DNA of 64,000 bases. It comes from Streptomyces gardneri. GTDB lineage: Bacteria > Actinomycetota > Actinomycetes > Streptomycetales > Streptomycetaceae. The stretch covers positions 1 through 64,000 of the forward strand of contig NZ_BJMN01000007.1 in assembly GCF_006539185.1 (NCBI RefSeq), in the 5' to 3' direction. The notes below the pieces were generated by a model. That model searched no databases. It was given only the letters and a program-made list of their open reading frames with translations, and had not been told where the DNA came from. The position numbers and the translations under genes are program-made. This document shows, in pieces, positions 17,248-27,858 of the stretch (positions are counted from its first letter, which is position 1; each line of letters starts with the position of its first letter).

Positions 17248-17778
17248 TCATCCGTCACAGACACCACCCGACGTGACCGACAGGCGGTAGGCGGAGCCCG
17301 AGGTGAGCTCGGGGCCGGGTTCGTGTTCCTCGAAGGAGAGGTTCTCGGCGGTCAGGAAGTAGACGTCCAGCTGGGCCGACTCCCCGCCTTCGGTACGCGA
17401 GAAGCACAGGCCCTCCGGCTTCCCGGGCGGCGGAGGAGTGGGGTTCGAGGGCGCCTTCCAGCCGTCGCGCTCCGCCGCCGTCCGGTAGTGCCGGAGCACT
17501 TCGGCCCGGGTGCCGGGGAACGCGTACGTCCGGTCGGCGTACACCATGACGTCTCCGCTGTCCGCCCAGCATCCGGCGTCGACGTTCTCGTAGTGCACGG
17601 GGCTGGTGGCCCCCACGGGCCGGGAGTCGAGGATCGCGAGCGACTCCAGTTCCTTCACACGCCCTTCGGTGCCCTCGCAGTCCTTGAGCAGGTCGAGCGC
17701 GGCCGAGCAGCCGGTGAGGCCCCCGACCCCCAGCACCGCCGACAACAGCAGAGCGGTCGGGCGGATCCGTATCGGCAA
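17248..17778 (-). CDS. Putative lipoprotein of unknown function
   Basis: The 176-residue protein has a lipoprotein signal peptide ending in the lipobox LTGC, so it should be anchored to the outer face of the membrane. The mature part contains four further Cys residues (KDCEG, AGCWAD, GLCFSR, GVCDG) that may form disulphides, and a strand-rich core (DVMVYADRTYAFPGTRAEVLRHYRTAAERDGWK). I choose the TTG at 17778 because GGGAG lies 6 nt upstream and it gives a normal signal peptide; a longer open frame exists. No family is recognised. Confidence 0.65.
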   Translation of the reverse strand: MPIRIRPTALLLSAVLGVGGLTGCSAALDLLKDCEGTEGRVKELESLAILDSRPVGATSPVHYENVDAGCWADSGDVMVYADRTYAFPGTRAEVLRHYRTAAERDGWKAPSNPTPPPPGKPEGLCFSRTEGGESAQLDVYFLTAENLSFEEHEPGPELTSGSAYRLSVTSGGVCDG

Positions 17779-17854
17779 CGTCGGCTCCCGGGTGAACGTC
17801 GAGGTGGGTGAGTGGCGCACGCCATCCGCGGAGAAGGCTATCCCCACGCCCGGG

Positions 17855-18787
17855 TCAGGGATTCCTCTGAACTTCCCGGCCGTACACATGGAACCCCCGG
17901 CCGGTCTTCCGGCCGAGCAGCCCCGCCTCCACCATCCGCTGCAGCAGCGGGGGAGGGGCGTAGAGCGGCTCCTTGAACTCCTCGTAGAGCGACTCGGCGA
18001 TCGAGTGGACCGTGTCGAGTCCGATGAGGTCGGCGAGCCTCAGCGGTCCCATCGGGTGGGCGCAGCCGAGTTCCATGCCGCGGTCGACGTCCGTGGCGGA
18101 GGCGTGGCCCGACTCGGTCATGCGGATCGCGGAGAGCAGGTACGGGACCAGGAGCGCGTTGACCACGAATCCGGCGCGGTCGGTGGAGCGGACGACGGTC
18201 TTGCCGAGGGTGAGGGTGGCGAAGTCGTGGACGGCTGCCGTGGTCGCCGCCGAGGTGTGCAGCGTCGTGACGAGCTCGACCAGCGGCAGTACGGGGACGG
18301 GGTTGAAGAAGTGGAGACCGACGACCCGGTCGGCGCGGCCGGTGGCTCTGCCGAGGCGCATGACGGGGAGCGAGGAGGTGTTGGTCGCCAGGATCGCCTC
18401 CGGATCGGCGACGATCTTGTCGAGCGCCGCGAAGACCTCGGTCTTCGCCCGGGCGTTCTCGGTGACGGCCTCGACGACCAGCTGCCGGTCGGCGAGGTCG
18501 GCGAGTTCCGCGGTGACCGTGACACGGGCCAGGGCCGTCTCGGCGGAGGACCGGTCGAGCTTACCGCGCTGGACGGCCCGTTCCAGGGACACGGCGATCC
18601 GCTCGCGGGCCGCCGTCGCGGCTGGACGGGAGGTCTCGGAGACGATCGTGTCGAGTCCGGCGCGGGCGCAGACCTCGGCGATGCCCGCTCCCATCCGGCC
18701 GCCGCCGACGACGCCCACGCGCCGGATGTCCAGGTGCTGGATGTCGACGTGCTGGATGTCCACGCCTCGGGCGCGCGCGCCGCTCAT
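17855..18787 (-). CDS. 3-hydroxyacyl-CoA (hydroxybutyryl-CoA) dehydrogenase
   Basis: This NAD(P)-dependent enzyme interconverts 3-hydroxyacyl-CoA and 3-oxoacyl-CoA. The 310-residue protein has the dinucleotide motif GVVGGGRMGAG, the catalytic HFFNPVPVLPLVELV block and the C-terminal dimer domain with GCAHPMGPLRLADLIGLD. The short N-terminal extension repeats DIQHVDIQHLDIRR. Its ATG overlaps the stop of aceB (ATGA), making it the third gene of the aceA-aceB operon and linking short-chain acyl-CoA oxidation to the glyoxylate shunt. Confidence 0.92.
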   Translation of the reverse strand: MSGARARGVDIQHVDIQHLDIRRVGVVGGGRMGAGIAEVCARAGLDTIVSETSRPAATAARERIAVSLERAVQRGKLDRSSAETALARVTVTAELADLADRQLVVEAVTENARAKTEVFAALDKIVADPEAILATNTSSLPVMRLGRATGRADRVVGLHFFNPVPVLPLVELVTTLHTSAATTAAVHDFATLTLGKTVVRSTDRAGFVVNALLVPYLLSAIRMTESGHASATDVDRGMELGCAHPMGPLRLADLIGLDTVHSIAESLYEEFKEPLYAPPPLLQRMVEAGLLGRKTGRGFHVYGREVQRNP

Positions 18788-20379
18788 GACCGGTCCTCGG
18801 CAATCCGGACGAGGTGGCGCTCGTACGCGGAAGGGGTGAAGAACGAGGGCAGCTCGGTCGCGAGCGTCGTCTCGGTGAACAGGTCCCGTACCTCGTCGAG
18901 CGCGGCCCACGGGAACTCGGCGCCGAGCGAGGCGAGTTCCTCCTCCAGGATCCGCAGGACGGTGTCACGCTCCACCACCCGGTGGCGGAGCCACTGCCAG
19001 ATCTGGACCCGGGCGATCTCGGCGGTGGCGGCGTCCTCCATGAGGCCGTACAGCGCCACGGCGCCCTGGCCGCGCAGCCAGGCGTCGAAGTACCGGAGGG
19101 TGACGGCGATGTTGGTCCGCACGCCCTCCTCGCTGGGCGGGCCGCTGATCCGGCGTACGGAGAGCAGACCGGCCGCCGTGGCCTCCACGTCCTCGCGGGT
19201 CCGGTGGAGCTGGTCGGGGCGGTCGCCGAGGACACCGTCGAAGACCTCGCGGCAGGTCGGGACCAGGCCGGGGTGGGCCACCCACGAGCCGTCGAAACCG
19301 TCCTCCGCCTCCCGTTCCTTGTCGAGCCGCACCTTCGCCAGGGCAGTGGCGTTCGCCTCCTGGTCCTTGCTCGGCACCTGGGCGGCCATGCCGCCGATCG
19401 CGTGCGCACCGCGCTTGTGGCAGGTGCGGACGAGGAGGTCGGTGTACGCCCGCATGAAGGGGGCCGTCATGGTGACCTTGGCCCGGTCGGGAAGAAGGAA
19501 GTCGGTGCGGTGTCCGAAGGTCTTGATCAGGCTGAACAGATAGTCCCAGCGGCCCGCGTTGAGCCCGGAGCTGTGCTCGCGCAGCTCGTGGAGGATCTCC
19601 TCCATCTCGAACGCGGCGGTGATCGTCTCGATGAGGACGGTCGCGCGGACCGTGCCGCGCGGGATGCCGAGGAGCTCCTGGGCGAGGAGGAAGACGTCGT
19701 TCCACAGCCGGGCCTCGTAGGCGTTCTCCAGCTTGGGGAGGTAGAAGTACGGTCCGTGGCCGGCGTCGATCTGCCGCCGGGCGCAGTGGAAGAAGTACAG
19801 GCCGAAGTCGACGAGCGAGGCCGGCACGGGGCGTCCGTCGAACAGCAGGTGGTGCTCCTCCAGATGCCACCCGCGTGGCCGGACCACGATCGTGGCGGGG
19901 TTCTCGCGGAGGCGGTACTCCTTGCCCTCCGGTGTGGTGAAGTCGATGCGCCGCTCGATCGCGTCGAGGAGTACGAGCTGTCCGCCGATCACGTTCTCCC
20001 AGGTGGGCGCGGTGGCGTCCTCGAAGTCGGCCATCCACACCCGGGCACCGGAGTTGAGGGCGTTGACCGCCATGCGCCGGTCGGCGGGCGGGCCGGTGAT
20101 CTCGACCCTGCGGTCGGTGAGGCCGGGCGCGGGCGGCGCGACCCGCCAGGAGGCGTCGGAGCGGACGGCGGACGTGGTCAGGGGAAAGTCGAGAGGGGTG
20201 CCTGTGGCGAGGCGGATCGCCCGCCGCCGGCGCTCCTTCAGGAGCCAGCCCCGGCGCGGGGCGAAGGCATCGACGAGCCGGGCGACGAAGTCGAGGGCCT
20301 CGGGGGTCAGGATCTCGTCGTGACGCTCGCCCGCGGCGGCGAGGACACGGAGGGAGCGCGGTGGGGCACTGGGAGGCAT
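18784..20379 (-). CDS. aceB: Malate synthase A
   Basis: Condenses glyoxylate with acetyl-CoA to malate, the second step of the glyoxylate shunt. The 531-residue protein carries the family signature HSSGLNAGRWDYLFSLIKTF split over the active-site loop, the block MADFEDATAPTWENVIGGQ and the C-terminal catalytic region TNIAVTLRYFDAWLRGQGAVALYGLMEDAATAEI. Length fits isoform A. It lies 163 bp behind aceA, with a strong hairpin in the gap, and overlaps the dehydrogenase gene by 4 bp. CAGGAGA precedes the ATG. Confidence 0.96.
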   Translation of the reverse strand: MPPSAPPRSLRVLAAAGERHDEILTPEALDFVARLVDAFAPRRGWLLKERRRRAIRLATGTPLDFPLTTSAVRSDASWRVAPPAPGLTDRRVEITGPPADRRMAVNALNSGARVWMADFEDATAPTWENVIGGQLVLLDAIERRIDFTTPEGKEYRLRENPATIVVRPRGWHLEEHHLLFDGRPVPASLVDFGLYFFHCARRQIDAGHGPYFYLPKLENAYEARLWNDVFLLAQELLGIPRGTVRATVLIETITAAFEMEEILHELREHSSGLNAGRWDYLFSLIKTFGHRTDFLLPDRAKVTMTAPFMRAYTDLLVRTCHKRGAHAIGGMAAQVPSKDQEANATALAKVRLDKEREAEDGFDGSWVAHPGLVPTCREVFDGVLGDRPDQLHRTREDVEATAAGLLSVRRISGPPSEEGVRTNIAVTLRYFDAWLRGQGAVALYGLMEDAATAEIARVQIWQWLRHRVVERDTVLRILEEELASLGAEFPWAALDEVRDLFTETTLATELPSFFTPSAYERHLVRIAEDRS

Positions 20380-20440
20380 CGGTTCTCCTGAACGGCGGGG
20401 CGAGGGCGGGCCGAGGTGGGGGTGGGGCGGGGGAGGAGGA

Positions 20441-20479
20441 GTACGGGGCGGGCGGTACGTGGAGCCGCCCGCCCCGTAC
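20441..20479 (-). terminator. Strong hairpin between aceA and aceB
   Basis: A perfect 15-bp stem (GTACGGGGCGGGCGG and its complement) with a 9-nt loop lies in the aceA-aceB gap. It could be a terminator that makes aceB depend on read-through, or an RNA-stability element that sets the aceA:aceB ratio. Confidence 0.75.
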
Positions 20480-20542
20480 GGCTGTGGGCCGCGCGACGCG
20501 CGAGGCGTGGGCCGTGTCCGGCGGCCCGCGGCCTGACAGGCC

Positions 20543-21847
<1,305 letters not shown>

Positions 21848-21875
21848 GATGTTCTCTCCTCGGGTGTGTCGAATC

Positions 21876-22097
21876 CTGCAAAGATTCGTGGGAGGTGAAG
21901 GACGGCCCGCAGGTCGCGGTGTGGAGGCGTCCGAAACCGGCGGTGTCAGGGCATGAACCGCGCCCCGGTTTCCGCCTGTCAGAGCTGCTCTCGGCGGGCC
22001 GTTGCCATGACTTTCGCAGTGGCACCCCGTGCCAACAACCGTGGCCGACTGCCAAGTTCTGCGAATCTTCCCGCGCGATTCCGCGAAGTCTGCGAAG
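21876..22097. promoter_or_regulatory. Repeated CTGCGAA boxes between aceA and its regulator
   Basis: The 314-bp divergent region contains CTGCAAAG (21876), CTTTCGCAG (22011, opposite orientation), TTCTGCGAA (22057), CCGCGAAG (22081) and CTGCGAAG (22090). They resemble the TTTGCAAA-type sites known for corynebacterial RamB. Clustering near both starts suggests that the adjacent regulator controls aceA and itself. Confidence 0.65.
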
Positions 22098-22161
22098 CCC
22101 TGAGCCAGGCGCGACCCGACTAGGCTGCCGACGACCCGTAGCCGCGACCCGAGGGAGGACC

Positions 22162-23568
22162 ATGAGCAAGATCTACGCGGGCGGGAGACTGCGCAGGCTC
22201 CGTGAGGAGCGCGGGCTGAACCAGGCCGACCTGGCCAAGGTCCTCAGGATCTCGCCGAGTTACCTCAACCAGATGGAGCACGACACCCGGCCGCTGACCG
22301 TGCCGGTGCTCCTGCGGCTCACCGAGTCCTTCGGCCTCGACCCGGAGTTCTTCTCCGAACGGGACGCCAGCCGGCTCCTCGCCGACCTGCGCGAGACCCT
22401 GGCCGACGAACTGGACCGGGCCGCGCTCTCCGCCGCCGACCTCAAGGACCTGTCCGGCCGCCTGCCCCACGTGGCGGCCCTCCTGCTCGACCTCGGCCGG
22501 AGGAACCGCGCCCTGACCGAGAGCCTCGCCGAACTGACCGGGGCGCGCGGCGGTACGACCGCCCCCGGCGCGGCCCGCACCCCGCACGAGGAGATCCGCG
22601 AGTTCTTCCACCGGCGCCGCAACTACCTCCACGACGCCGACCGTGCCGCCGAGGACCTCGCGCATGAGATCGGCGTCCGCCCCGGCGAGGTGGGACGGGC
22701 CCTCGCCACCCGCCTCGACGAGCACCACGGCGTGCGCATCGCGAACGACGCGGGCGACCGTCTCCACCGCTACGACCCCGGCGCCCGGATCCTGCACCTC
22801 TCGCCCCGACTGCGCCCCGGCCAGCAGGCGTTCCGCATGGCCGCCCAGCTCGCCCTGCTCGAACACGACGACCTGCTCCGCGCGTACGCCTCCGAGGACT
22901 ACGAGGAGGCCACCACGACCTGGTCACTGGCCCGCATCGGCGTCGCCCAGCACTTCGCCGCCGCCCTGATCCTCCCGTACCGGGTCTTCCACGCGGCCGC
23001 GGAGGAGAGCCGGTACGACATCGAGCGGCTCGCCGACCGCTTCGGCCTCGGCTACGAGACCATCTGCCACCGCCTCAGCACCCTCCAGCGCCCCCGGCTG
23101 CGCGGTGTCCCCTTCTCCTTCGTACGGGTCGACCGCGCCGGCAACATGTCCAAGCGGCAGTCCGCCACCGGATTCCACTTCTCCCGCGTCGGCGGCACCT
23201 GTCCCCTGTGGAACGTCTACGAGGCGTTCGCGGCGCCCGGACGCATCCACGTCCAGGTGGCGGCCATGCCCGACGCACAGCGCTACCTGTGGACGGCCCG
23301 GACGGTCACCCGCCACGGCGGCGCGTGGGGCGCCCCCGGCAAGACCTTCGCCATCGGCCTCGGCTGCGAGGTCCGCCACGCCTCCCGCCTGGTCTACTCC
23401 GACGGCCTCGACCTCGACAACCGGGCCGCCGACACCCCGATCGGCATGGGCTGCCGAGCCTGCGAACGCCTCGACTGCACCCAGCGCGCGCTGCCGCCGG
23501 TGGGTCGCGCACTGGCCGTCGACGAGAACGTGGGCAGCTTCGTGCCGTACGTCGTGGAGGACACCTGA
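22162..23568 (+). CDS. RamB/ScfR-type short-chain fatty acyl regulator
   Basis: This is a transcription factor of the RamB/PrpC/ScfR group that controls acetate, propionate and glyoxylate genes. The 468-residue protein has an N-terminal XRE helix-turn-helix ([40 protein letters not shown]), a central ImmA/IrrE-like region and the C-terminal ScfR domain with a Cys cluster [12 protein letters not shown] that could sense redox state or bind metal. GGGAGG lies just before the ATG at 22162. Divergence from aceA plus the repeated boxes point to direct control of the shunt operon. Confidence 0.9.
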   Translation: MSKIYAGGRLRRLREERGLNQADLAKVLRISPSYLNQMEHDTRPLTVPVLLRLTESFGLDPEFFSERDASRLLADLRETLADELDRAALSAADLKDLSGRLPHVAALLLDLGRRNRALTESLAELTGARGGTTAPGAARTPHEEIREFFHRRRNYLHDADRAAEDLAHEIGVRPGEVGRALATRLDEHHGVRIANDAGDRLHRYDPGARILHLSPRLRPGQQAFRMAAQLALLEHDDLLRAYASEDYEEATTTWSLARIGVAQHFAAALILPYRVFHAAAEESRYDIERLADRFGLGYETICHRLSTLQRPRLRGVPFSFVRVDRAGNMSKRQSATGFHFSRVGGTCPLWNVYEAFAAPGRIHVQVAAMPDAQRYLWTARTVTRHGGAWGAPGKTFAIGLGCEVRHASRLVYSDGLDLDNRAADTPIGMGCRACERLDCTQRALPPVGRALAVDENVGSFVPYVVEDT

Positions 23569-23692
23569 CCGCATTCGATACGGATTACCATGTGTGAAAG
23601 CGCACCAAAGGCGCATAAGCACCTACGAAAGACGCAGGCAACGGAAATCGACTTTCCGCTACCACCGCCCGACGTTCGGTGACCGGGAGGAG

Positions 23693-23896
23693 ATGGCCGT
23701 GACACTCGGATCGCGCCGCCACGGTCGCCGGAGAAGGCGTCGTGCGCGGGCCCGACGGACTCCGGGCGCTCTCGTTCGCCGAGGTGTCGTGCGCGTGGCG
23801 AAGTGGGAGCTCCGCCTGATGGCCTGGAGCGTCCGGACGCGGTTCCGGGCGGCATGCCAAGCGGCGCTGCCGACGGCGGTCCGGCGCAGGCTGTAG
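23693..23896 (+). CDS. Small basic hypothetical protein
   Basis: A 67-residue, very Arg-rich protein (RRHGRRRRRRARARR near the N-terminus) with a possible amphipathic helix WELRLMAWSVRTRFRAACQAAL. GGGAGG lies 5 nt before the ATG at 23693; a GTG two codons later is the alternative. No family is recognised. The upstream 23569-23692 holds no other gene. Confidence 0.5.
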   Translation: MAVTLGSRRHGRRRRRRARARRTPGALVRRGVVRVAKWELRLMAWSVRTRFRAACQAALPTAVRRRL

Positions 23897-24154
23897 GGCT
23901 CTGGGGCGGGCCGGTGCGAGTACAGCAGGATTCACGACACGGGACCTCGCGTCCGTCGGGGCGTGCGCGGGCCCGTGGCTGAACGCGTGCCCCGTCCGTC
24001 CATGAACATCCCCTGGAGGACAGCGAATCGACGGTTCCGGCGTGCTCGCGGGCCGGGAGGGATCCGGGCCGAACGTCTCCGAGGACGGACGGAATGATCC
24101 CCGGAGACCCGGGTAGGCGGACGCTGTCCAACCCGCAGGGAGGAGCAACCAACC

Positions 24155-24379
24155 ATGGGTCTGGGACTGTTCATCATCATGATCGCCGTCGGCGCCATCC
24201 TCACGTTCGCGACCGACTGGGAGCTCGCAACGGTCGACCTCGATCTGGTCGGCCTGATCCTGATGGGCGTCGGCCTGCTCGGGACCGCCGTCTACAGCAG
24301 CGTTCTGCGCCGCCGCCGGATGGTGGTCCCGCCGGTGGCGCCCACGGTCACCGACGACGACCGTCGTGGCCGGCTCTGA
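24155..24379 (+). CDS. DUF6458-like small membrane protein
   Basis: A 74-residue protein with two membrane helices (LFIIMIAVGAILTFAT and LIGLILMGVGLLGTAVYS-like segment) and a charged tail, matching the small GLGLFIIMIAVGAIL... family common in actinobacteria. Function unknown. GGAGG precedes the ATG. The PRC-barrel gene follows after 59 bp and may be co-transcribed. Confidence 0.75.
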   Translation: MGLGLFIIMIAVGAILTFATDWELATVDLDLVGLILMGVGLLGTAVYSSVLRRRRMVVPPVAPTVTDDDRRGRL

Positions 24380-24438
24380 GGCGGCCCACACGTCCGGCGC
24401 CGCGCCCTGCACGAACACACGACAGAGGAGTGACAGCG

Positions 24439-24813
24439 ATGACCGACCATCTGTGGTCCTTCAGCACCGAGTCCGGCCACCTGGCGGGTACCGATCTCAC
24501 CGGGTGGCGCGTCGAGGCCTCCGACGGGCACATCGGCAAGGTGGACAAGCACTCCGACGAGGTGGACGACTCCTATCTGGTCGTCGACACGGGCGTCTGG
24601 ATCTTCGGCAAGGAGGTGCTCATCCCGGCGCGGGCGGTGACCCGCATCGACCTGGAGGAGCAGACCCTCCACCTCGCCCTGTCGAAGGAACAGGTGAAGG
24701 ACTCGCCCGAGTTCGTCTCCGACAAGCACCTCGCGGACCGCCAGTACCGCGAGGAGATCGGCCAGTACTACCGCACGTCCTGGCCCTTCCCGGGAGGTAT
24801 GGGCGGCTTCTGA
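24439..24813 (+). CDS. PRC-barrel domain protein
   Basis: The 124-residue protein is a PRC-barrel: LTGWRVEASDGHIGKVDKHS, YLVVDTGVWIFGKEVLIPARAVTRID, then a C-terminal SKEQVKDSPEF..Y..EIGQYY motif common in actinobacterial stress proteins. These small beta-barrels are thought to bind RNA or membranes; the role is unknown. GAGGAG lies 8 nt before the ATG. From 24814 to 24960 no gene or motif is visible. Confidence 0.85.
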   Translation: MTDHLWSFSTESGHLAGTDLTGWRVEASDGHIGKVDKHSDEVDDSYLVVDTGVWIFGKEVLIPARAVTRIDLEEQTLHLALSKEQVKDSPEFVSDKHLADRQYREEIGQYYRTSWPFPGGMGGF

Positions 24814-24960
24814 CGGGCCGTCGGTCCACGCCGGTACTCGGGTTCGTCGAGCGTAAGGCGGCCGACGACCTCAAGCGGTCACGTCGTTCATCGAGGAGCG
24901 GCGGCCTGCAGGCAGGCGGCCGGCGCGGATCGGTCCGATGATCCGGCGCCGGCGCGCCCT

Positions 24961-25037
24961 TGGCAGGGGTGACAGGAGTCGAACCTGCGGCATCCGGTTT
25001 TGGAGACCGGCGCTCTGGCCAGCTGAGCTACACCCCT
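24961..25037 (-). tRNA. tRNA-Trp (CCA anticodon), CCA end encoded
   Basis: Read on the minus strand, the acceptor arm AGGGGTG pairs with CACCCCT, the anticodon stem CCGGT/ACCGG holds the loop CTCCAAA with anticodon CCA (at 25003-25001), the T-arm shows GTTCGACTC, and discriminator G is followed by a genomically encoded CCA. It is a complete cloverleaf. The canonical streptomycete tRNA-Trp lies next to secE; this one is surrounded by unrelated genes and looks like an additional copy. Confidence 0.93.
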
Positions 25038-25188
25038 TCGGTGTGCGGCAAGCGTGCCACTCCGACGGGAGGCGGCGCCACCGGATATCGCGGCGGGGAG
25101 CGGACGACACCGCGCACCCGGTACCTGCCGGGTCGACCATGGATCGGACGAGGATCCACCTGAGGTTCGTCGGGGAACTGGCCCAGGA

Positions 25189-26190
25189 TCAGATCGGTGG
25201 GTGCTGGCCCCGCCCCACCGGAGGGCCGGCCAGTGGCGTGGGGGAGAGTGCCGACGGTTCCTCTCCCGGTTCCAGGAGGGTGTCGGCGGCGCCCACGATC
25301 AGGGGATCGGGCCGGCCCACGGCCTCGGCGTCCTTGTTGGCATAGTCGATCCGCCACAGCAGATAGCGCATCGCCTCCAGCCGCGCCCGGCGCTTGTCGT
25401 TGCTCTTGACGACCGTCCACGGCGCGTCGGCGGTGTCGGTCGCGCGGAACATCTCGATCTTCGCGGCGGTGTACGCGTCCCACAGGTCCAGCGAGGCCAG
25501 ATCCGTCGGCGACAGCTTCCACTGGCGGACGGGGTCCACCTGCCGGATCGCGAACCGGGTGCGCTGCTCCGCGCGGGAGACCGAGAACCAGAACTTGACC
25601 AGGATGACGCCGTCCTCGACCAGCATCGACTCGAAGGCCGGGCACTGCCGGAGGAAGAGCGCATGCTCCTCCTCCGTGCAGAAGCCCATGACCTTCTCGA
25701 CACCCGCGCGGTTGTGCCAGGAACGGTCGAAGAACACGATCTCGCCGCGCGCCGGCAGGTGCGGGACGTACCTCTGGAAGTACCACTGTCCCGCCTCCCG
25801 CTCGGTCGGCTTGTCCAGAGCGACGATCCGCGCCCCACGGGGGTTCAGCCGCTCCGTGAAGCGCTGGATCGTGCCGCCCTTGCCCGCGGCGTCCCGCCCC
25901 TCGCAGATCACGACCAGCCGGGCCCCCGTCTCCTTGGCCCAGCGCTGGAGCTTCAGCAGCTCGATCTGCAGGACCCGCTTGGTCCGCTCGTACTCCCGGC
26001 GGCGGACCTTCCGGTCGTAGGGGTAGTTCTGGCGCCAGGTCCGGATGGGTCCCCCCTGCGCGTCCAGCAGGACGGGCTGCTCCGGCTGGCTGGTGTCCAC
26101 CCTCAGCCCGGCCAGCAGGTCGTCGGCGGGGTCGTCGGCGTCCGGGGCGGCGGATCCGGGGTCGTCCCGGTCGCCGTCGTGAGTGCTCAT
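25189..26190 (-). CDS. ppk2: Polyphosphate kinase 2
   Basis: PPK2 transfers phosphate between polyphosphate and nucleotides, usually making NDP or NTP from polyphosphate. The 333-residue single-domain protein has an acidic disordered start, YPYDRKVRRREYERTK, Walker A EGRDAAGKGG, the lid arginines, Walker B VFFDRSWHNR and the block AIRQVDPVRQWKLSPTDLASLDLWDAYTAAK. GGAAGGGG precedes the ATG. One PPK2 domain with a long C-terminal tail fits the class that phosphorylates nucleoside diphosphates, but the class is not certain. Confidence 0.92.
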   Translation of the reverse strand: MSTHDGDRDDPGSAAPDADDPADDLLAGLRVDTSQPEQPVLLDAQGGPIRTWRQNYPYDRKVRRREYERTKRVLQIELLKLQRWAKETGARLVVICEGRDAAGKGGTIQRFTERLNPRGARIVALDKPTEREAGQWYFQRYVPHLPARGEIVFFDRSWHNRAGVEKVMGFCTEEEHALFLRQCPAFESMLVEDGVILVKFWFSVSRAEQRTRFAIRQVDPVRQWKLSPTDLASLDLWDAYTAAKIEMFRATDTADAPWTVVKSNDKRRARLEAMRYLLWRIDYANKDAEAVGRPDPLIVGAADTLLEPGEEPSALSPTPLAGPPVGRGQHPPI

Positions 26191-26318
26191 GGGGGCCCCT
26201 TCCCCCGTCGGCGGACCGACACGAGCGTGACAGCCGATACATCACCCGGACGGCGCGGTCGGGCCGGAGGGCGCCCCGCTCCGCGGAACGCGCTCCGGCC
26301 CGGCCCGGCGGATCCCGC

Positions 26319-26999
26319 TCAGACGAAGGTCACCGTCACCCGCTCGAAGCCCAGGCCCCGCAGCAGTTCCCGCAGCATCGCGGCGGTGTTCCGTTCCGCC
26401 CGGGACGTCAGGTCGGACTCGCGGGCCGCGTCGCCGATGCGCCGGGCGGCGAGGACATGGACGGCCTGCTCGCTCGCGGGGTTGTCCGAGAAGAGGTCGC
26501 CGATCCGGTCGAGCAGACCGCGCTGCTTCGACACGGCGTACGACCGCTCCGGATCGAGAGCCGGGTCGGCCAGCCGGGCGTGCGGCAGCCGGAGGGTGGC
26601 CTCGGTCCGGTCGGCGTCGACGGTCACGGCGTCGTCCCCGAGGCCGCCGAACTCGACGTAGGAGGCGACGCTGCCGCTCGCCACGTACAGGATGCGGGTG
26701 CCGCGGATCGCGTCCGGCAGGAGCCGCGCGTCGTGCTCCAGGTCGACCACCACCTGGTAGGTCCCCGCCGCCCCCTCGTACCGGCTCAGGTCCTGGACGG
26801 ACTTCAGGACGGCGGGGCCGGAGCGGTCCTTCACGTCCGTCCCGAAGACGTCCAGGCCGGGGACCCGGAGGAACTGGCCGATCAGCATGAGGGCGACGGC
26901 GAGCACGAGCAGGACGACGACGGCGAGGCGCCACCTCCCTCCGGGGCGCTTCCACGATCGGCGGGCCGGCGCGGGACTGTTCTCGGTCTCTTCTCCCAT
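26319..26999 (-). CDS. DUF4230 membrane-anchored protein
   Basis: The 226-residue protein has one N-terminal membrane helix (LAVVVLLVLAVALMLIG) and an external DUF4230 domain with the pattern VLKSVQDLSRYEGAAGTYQVVVDLE, IRGTRILYVASGSVASYVEFGGL. The domain is widespread in bacteria without a defined activity. The ATG at 26999 has no clear ribosome site. It is divergent from the VanZ-like gene, with 181 bp between starts. Confidence 0.85.
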   Translation of the reverse strand: MGEETENSPAPARRSWKRPGGRWRLAVVVLLVLAVALMLIGQFLRVPGLDVFGTDVKDRSGPAVLKSVQDLSRYEGAAGTYQVVVDLEHDARLLPDAIRGTRILYVASGSVASYVEFGGLGDDAVTVDADRTEATLRLPHARLADPALDPERSYAVSKQRGLLDRIGDLFSDNPASEQAVHVLAARRIGDAARESDLTSRAERNTAAMLRELLRGLGFERVTVTFV

Positions 27000-27180
27000 G
27001 CGGGCCGGATGCCCGAGTCCGCCGCTCCCACACCCGACTCCGCCCGAAACGCGCTCTGTTGGGGCCCGAGGGGAGGGTGGTTCGGAGGTGAGCGCCCCGG
27101 GGGACCGCAGGGCATGCGGTCCCCCGGCGGGGGTACGCGGGATCCGTTCGCACCAGGGCACCAATGGGAGGAGACGGCTC

Positions 27181-27858
27181 ATGTTCGGTCGGAGAGCGTC
27201 CAAGGGACGGGGCGGTGCTGCGCCCGCCGGAGGTGACGGGGGCGACGGGGGCGAAGGAGGAGCCGCGGGGGGCGCGGGCGGTGTGGCGCCGGCCGGCGGG
27301 AGCCCGGAGCGGAAGGAGCCGGACACCGCGGCGCCCCCGGCGGCGGTCCCGGTCCGGCGCGGCCCGGGTCGGTTCGTGCGGACGCTCGTCGCCCTCACGG
27401 CCCTCGCGGGCATGGTGGCGTTCGCCGTGGTCCTGGCCCGGCTGACGCTGGAGGCCTCGCCGGCCTCCGTGCCCCTCACCCACAGCAACCTGACGCCCGG
27501 GCGCTCGATCGAGGCCTACCTCGGCCGGCCCGCGTTCGTGGACACCGTCAAGCAGCTCGGGGGCAACATCCTCCTCGGCGTCCCCTTCGGGATCCTGCTG
27601 CCGCTGCTGTCCCGCAAGGCCCGCGGCTTCCTCCGCGTCGCGCTCCTCACGTCGGCCACCATGCTGCTCGTGGAGCTGGTGCAGGGGGCGCTCGTCACGG
27701 GCCGTGCCTTCGACATCGACGACGTCCTCCTCAACACGACGGGAGCACTGCTCGGCTACGTGACCGTCGGCCGGAGGCTGGGCCGTGCCGTGCACCCCCG
27801 CCCCCGCCCCCGCCCCCGCTGGTGGCAGCGCCGGCGCCCGGCCCGTACCTCGCCATGA
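27181..27858 (+). CDS. VanZ family membrane protein
   Basis: The 225-residue protein has a Gly-rich disordered N-terminus, then a VanZ-like domain: a first helix, the signature GGNILLGVPFGILLPLLS, a Glu-containing helix MLLVELVQGA and FDIDDVLLNTTGALLGYV. VanZ proteins contribute low-level teicoplanin resistance in enterococci, but most homologues are uncharacterised. GGGAGGAG lies 7 nt before the ATG. The stop overlaps the next gene's likely start (ATGA). Confidence 0.85.
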   Translation: MFGRRASKGRGGAAPAGGDGGDGGEGGAAGGAGGVAPAGGSPERKEPDTAAPPAAVPVRRGPGRFVRTLVALTALAGMVAFAVVLARLTLEASPASVPLTHSNLTPGRSIEAYLGRPAFVDTVKQLGGNILLGVPFGILLPLLSRKARGFLRVALLTSATMLLVELVQGALVTGRAFDIDDVLLNTTGALLGYVTVGRRLGRAVHPRPRPRPRWWQRRRPARTSP

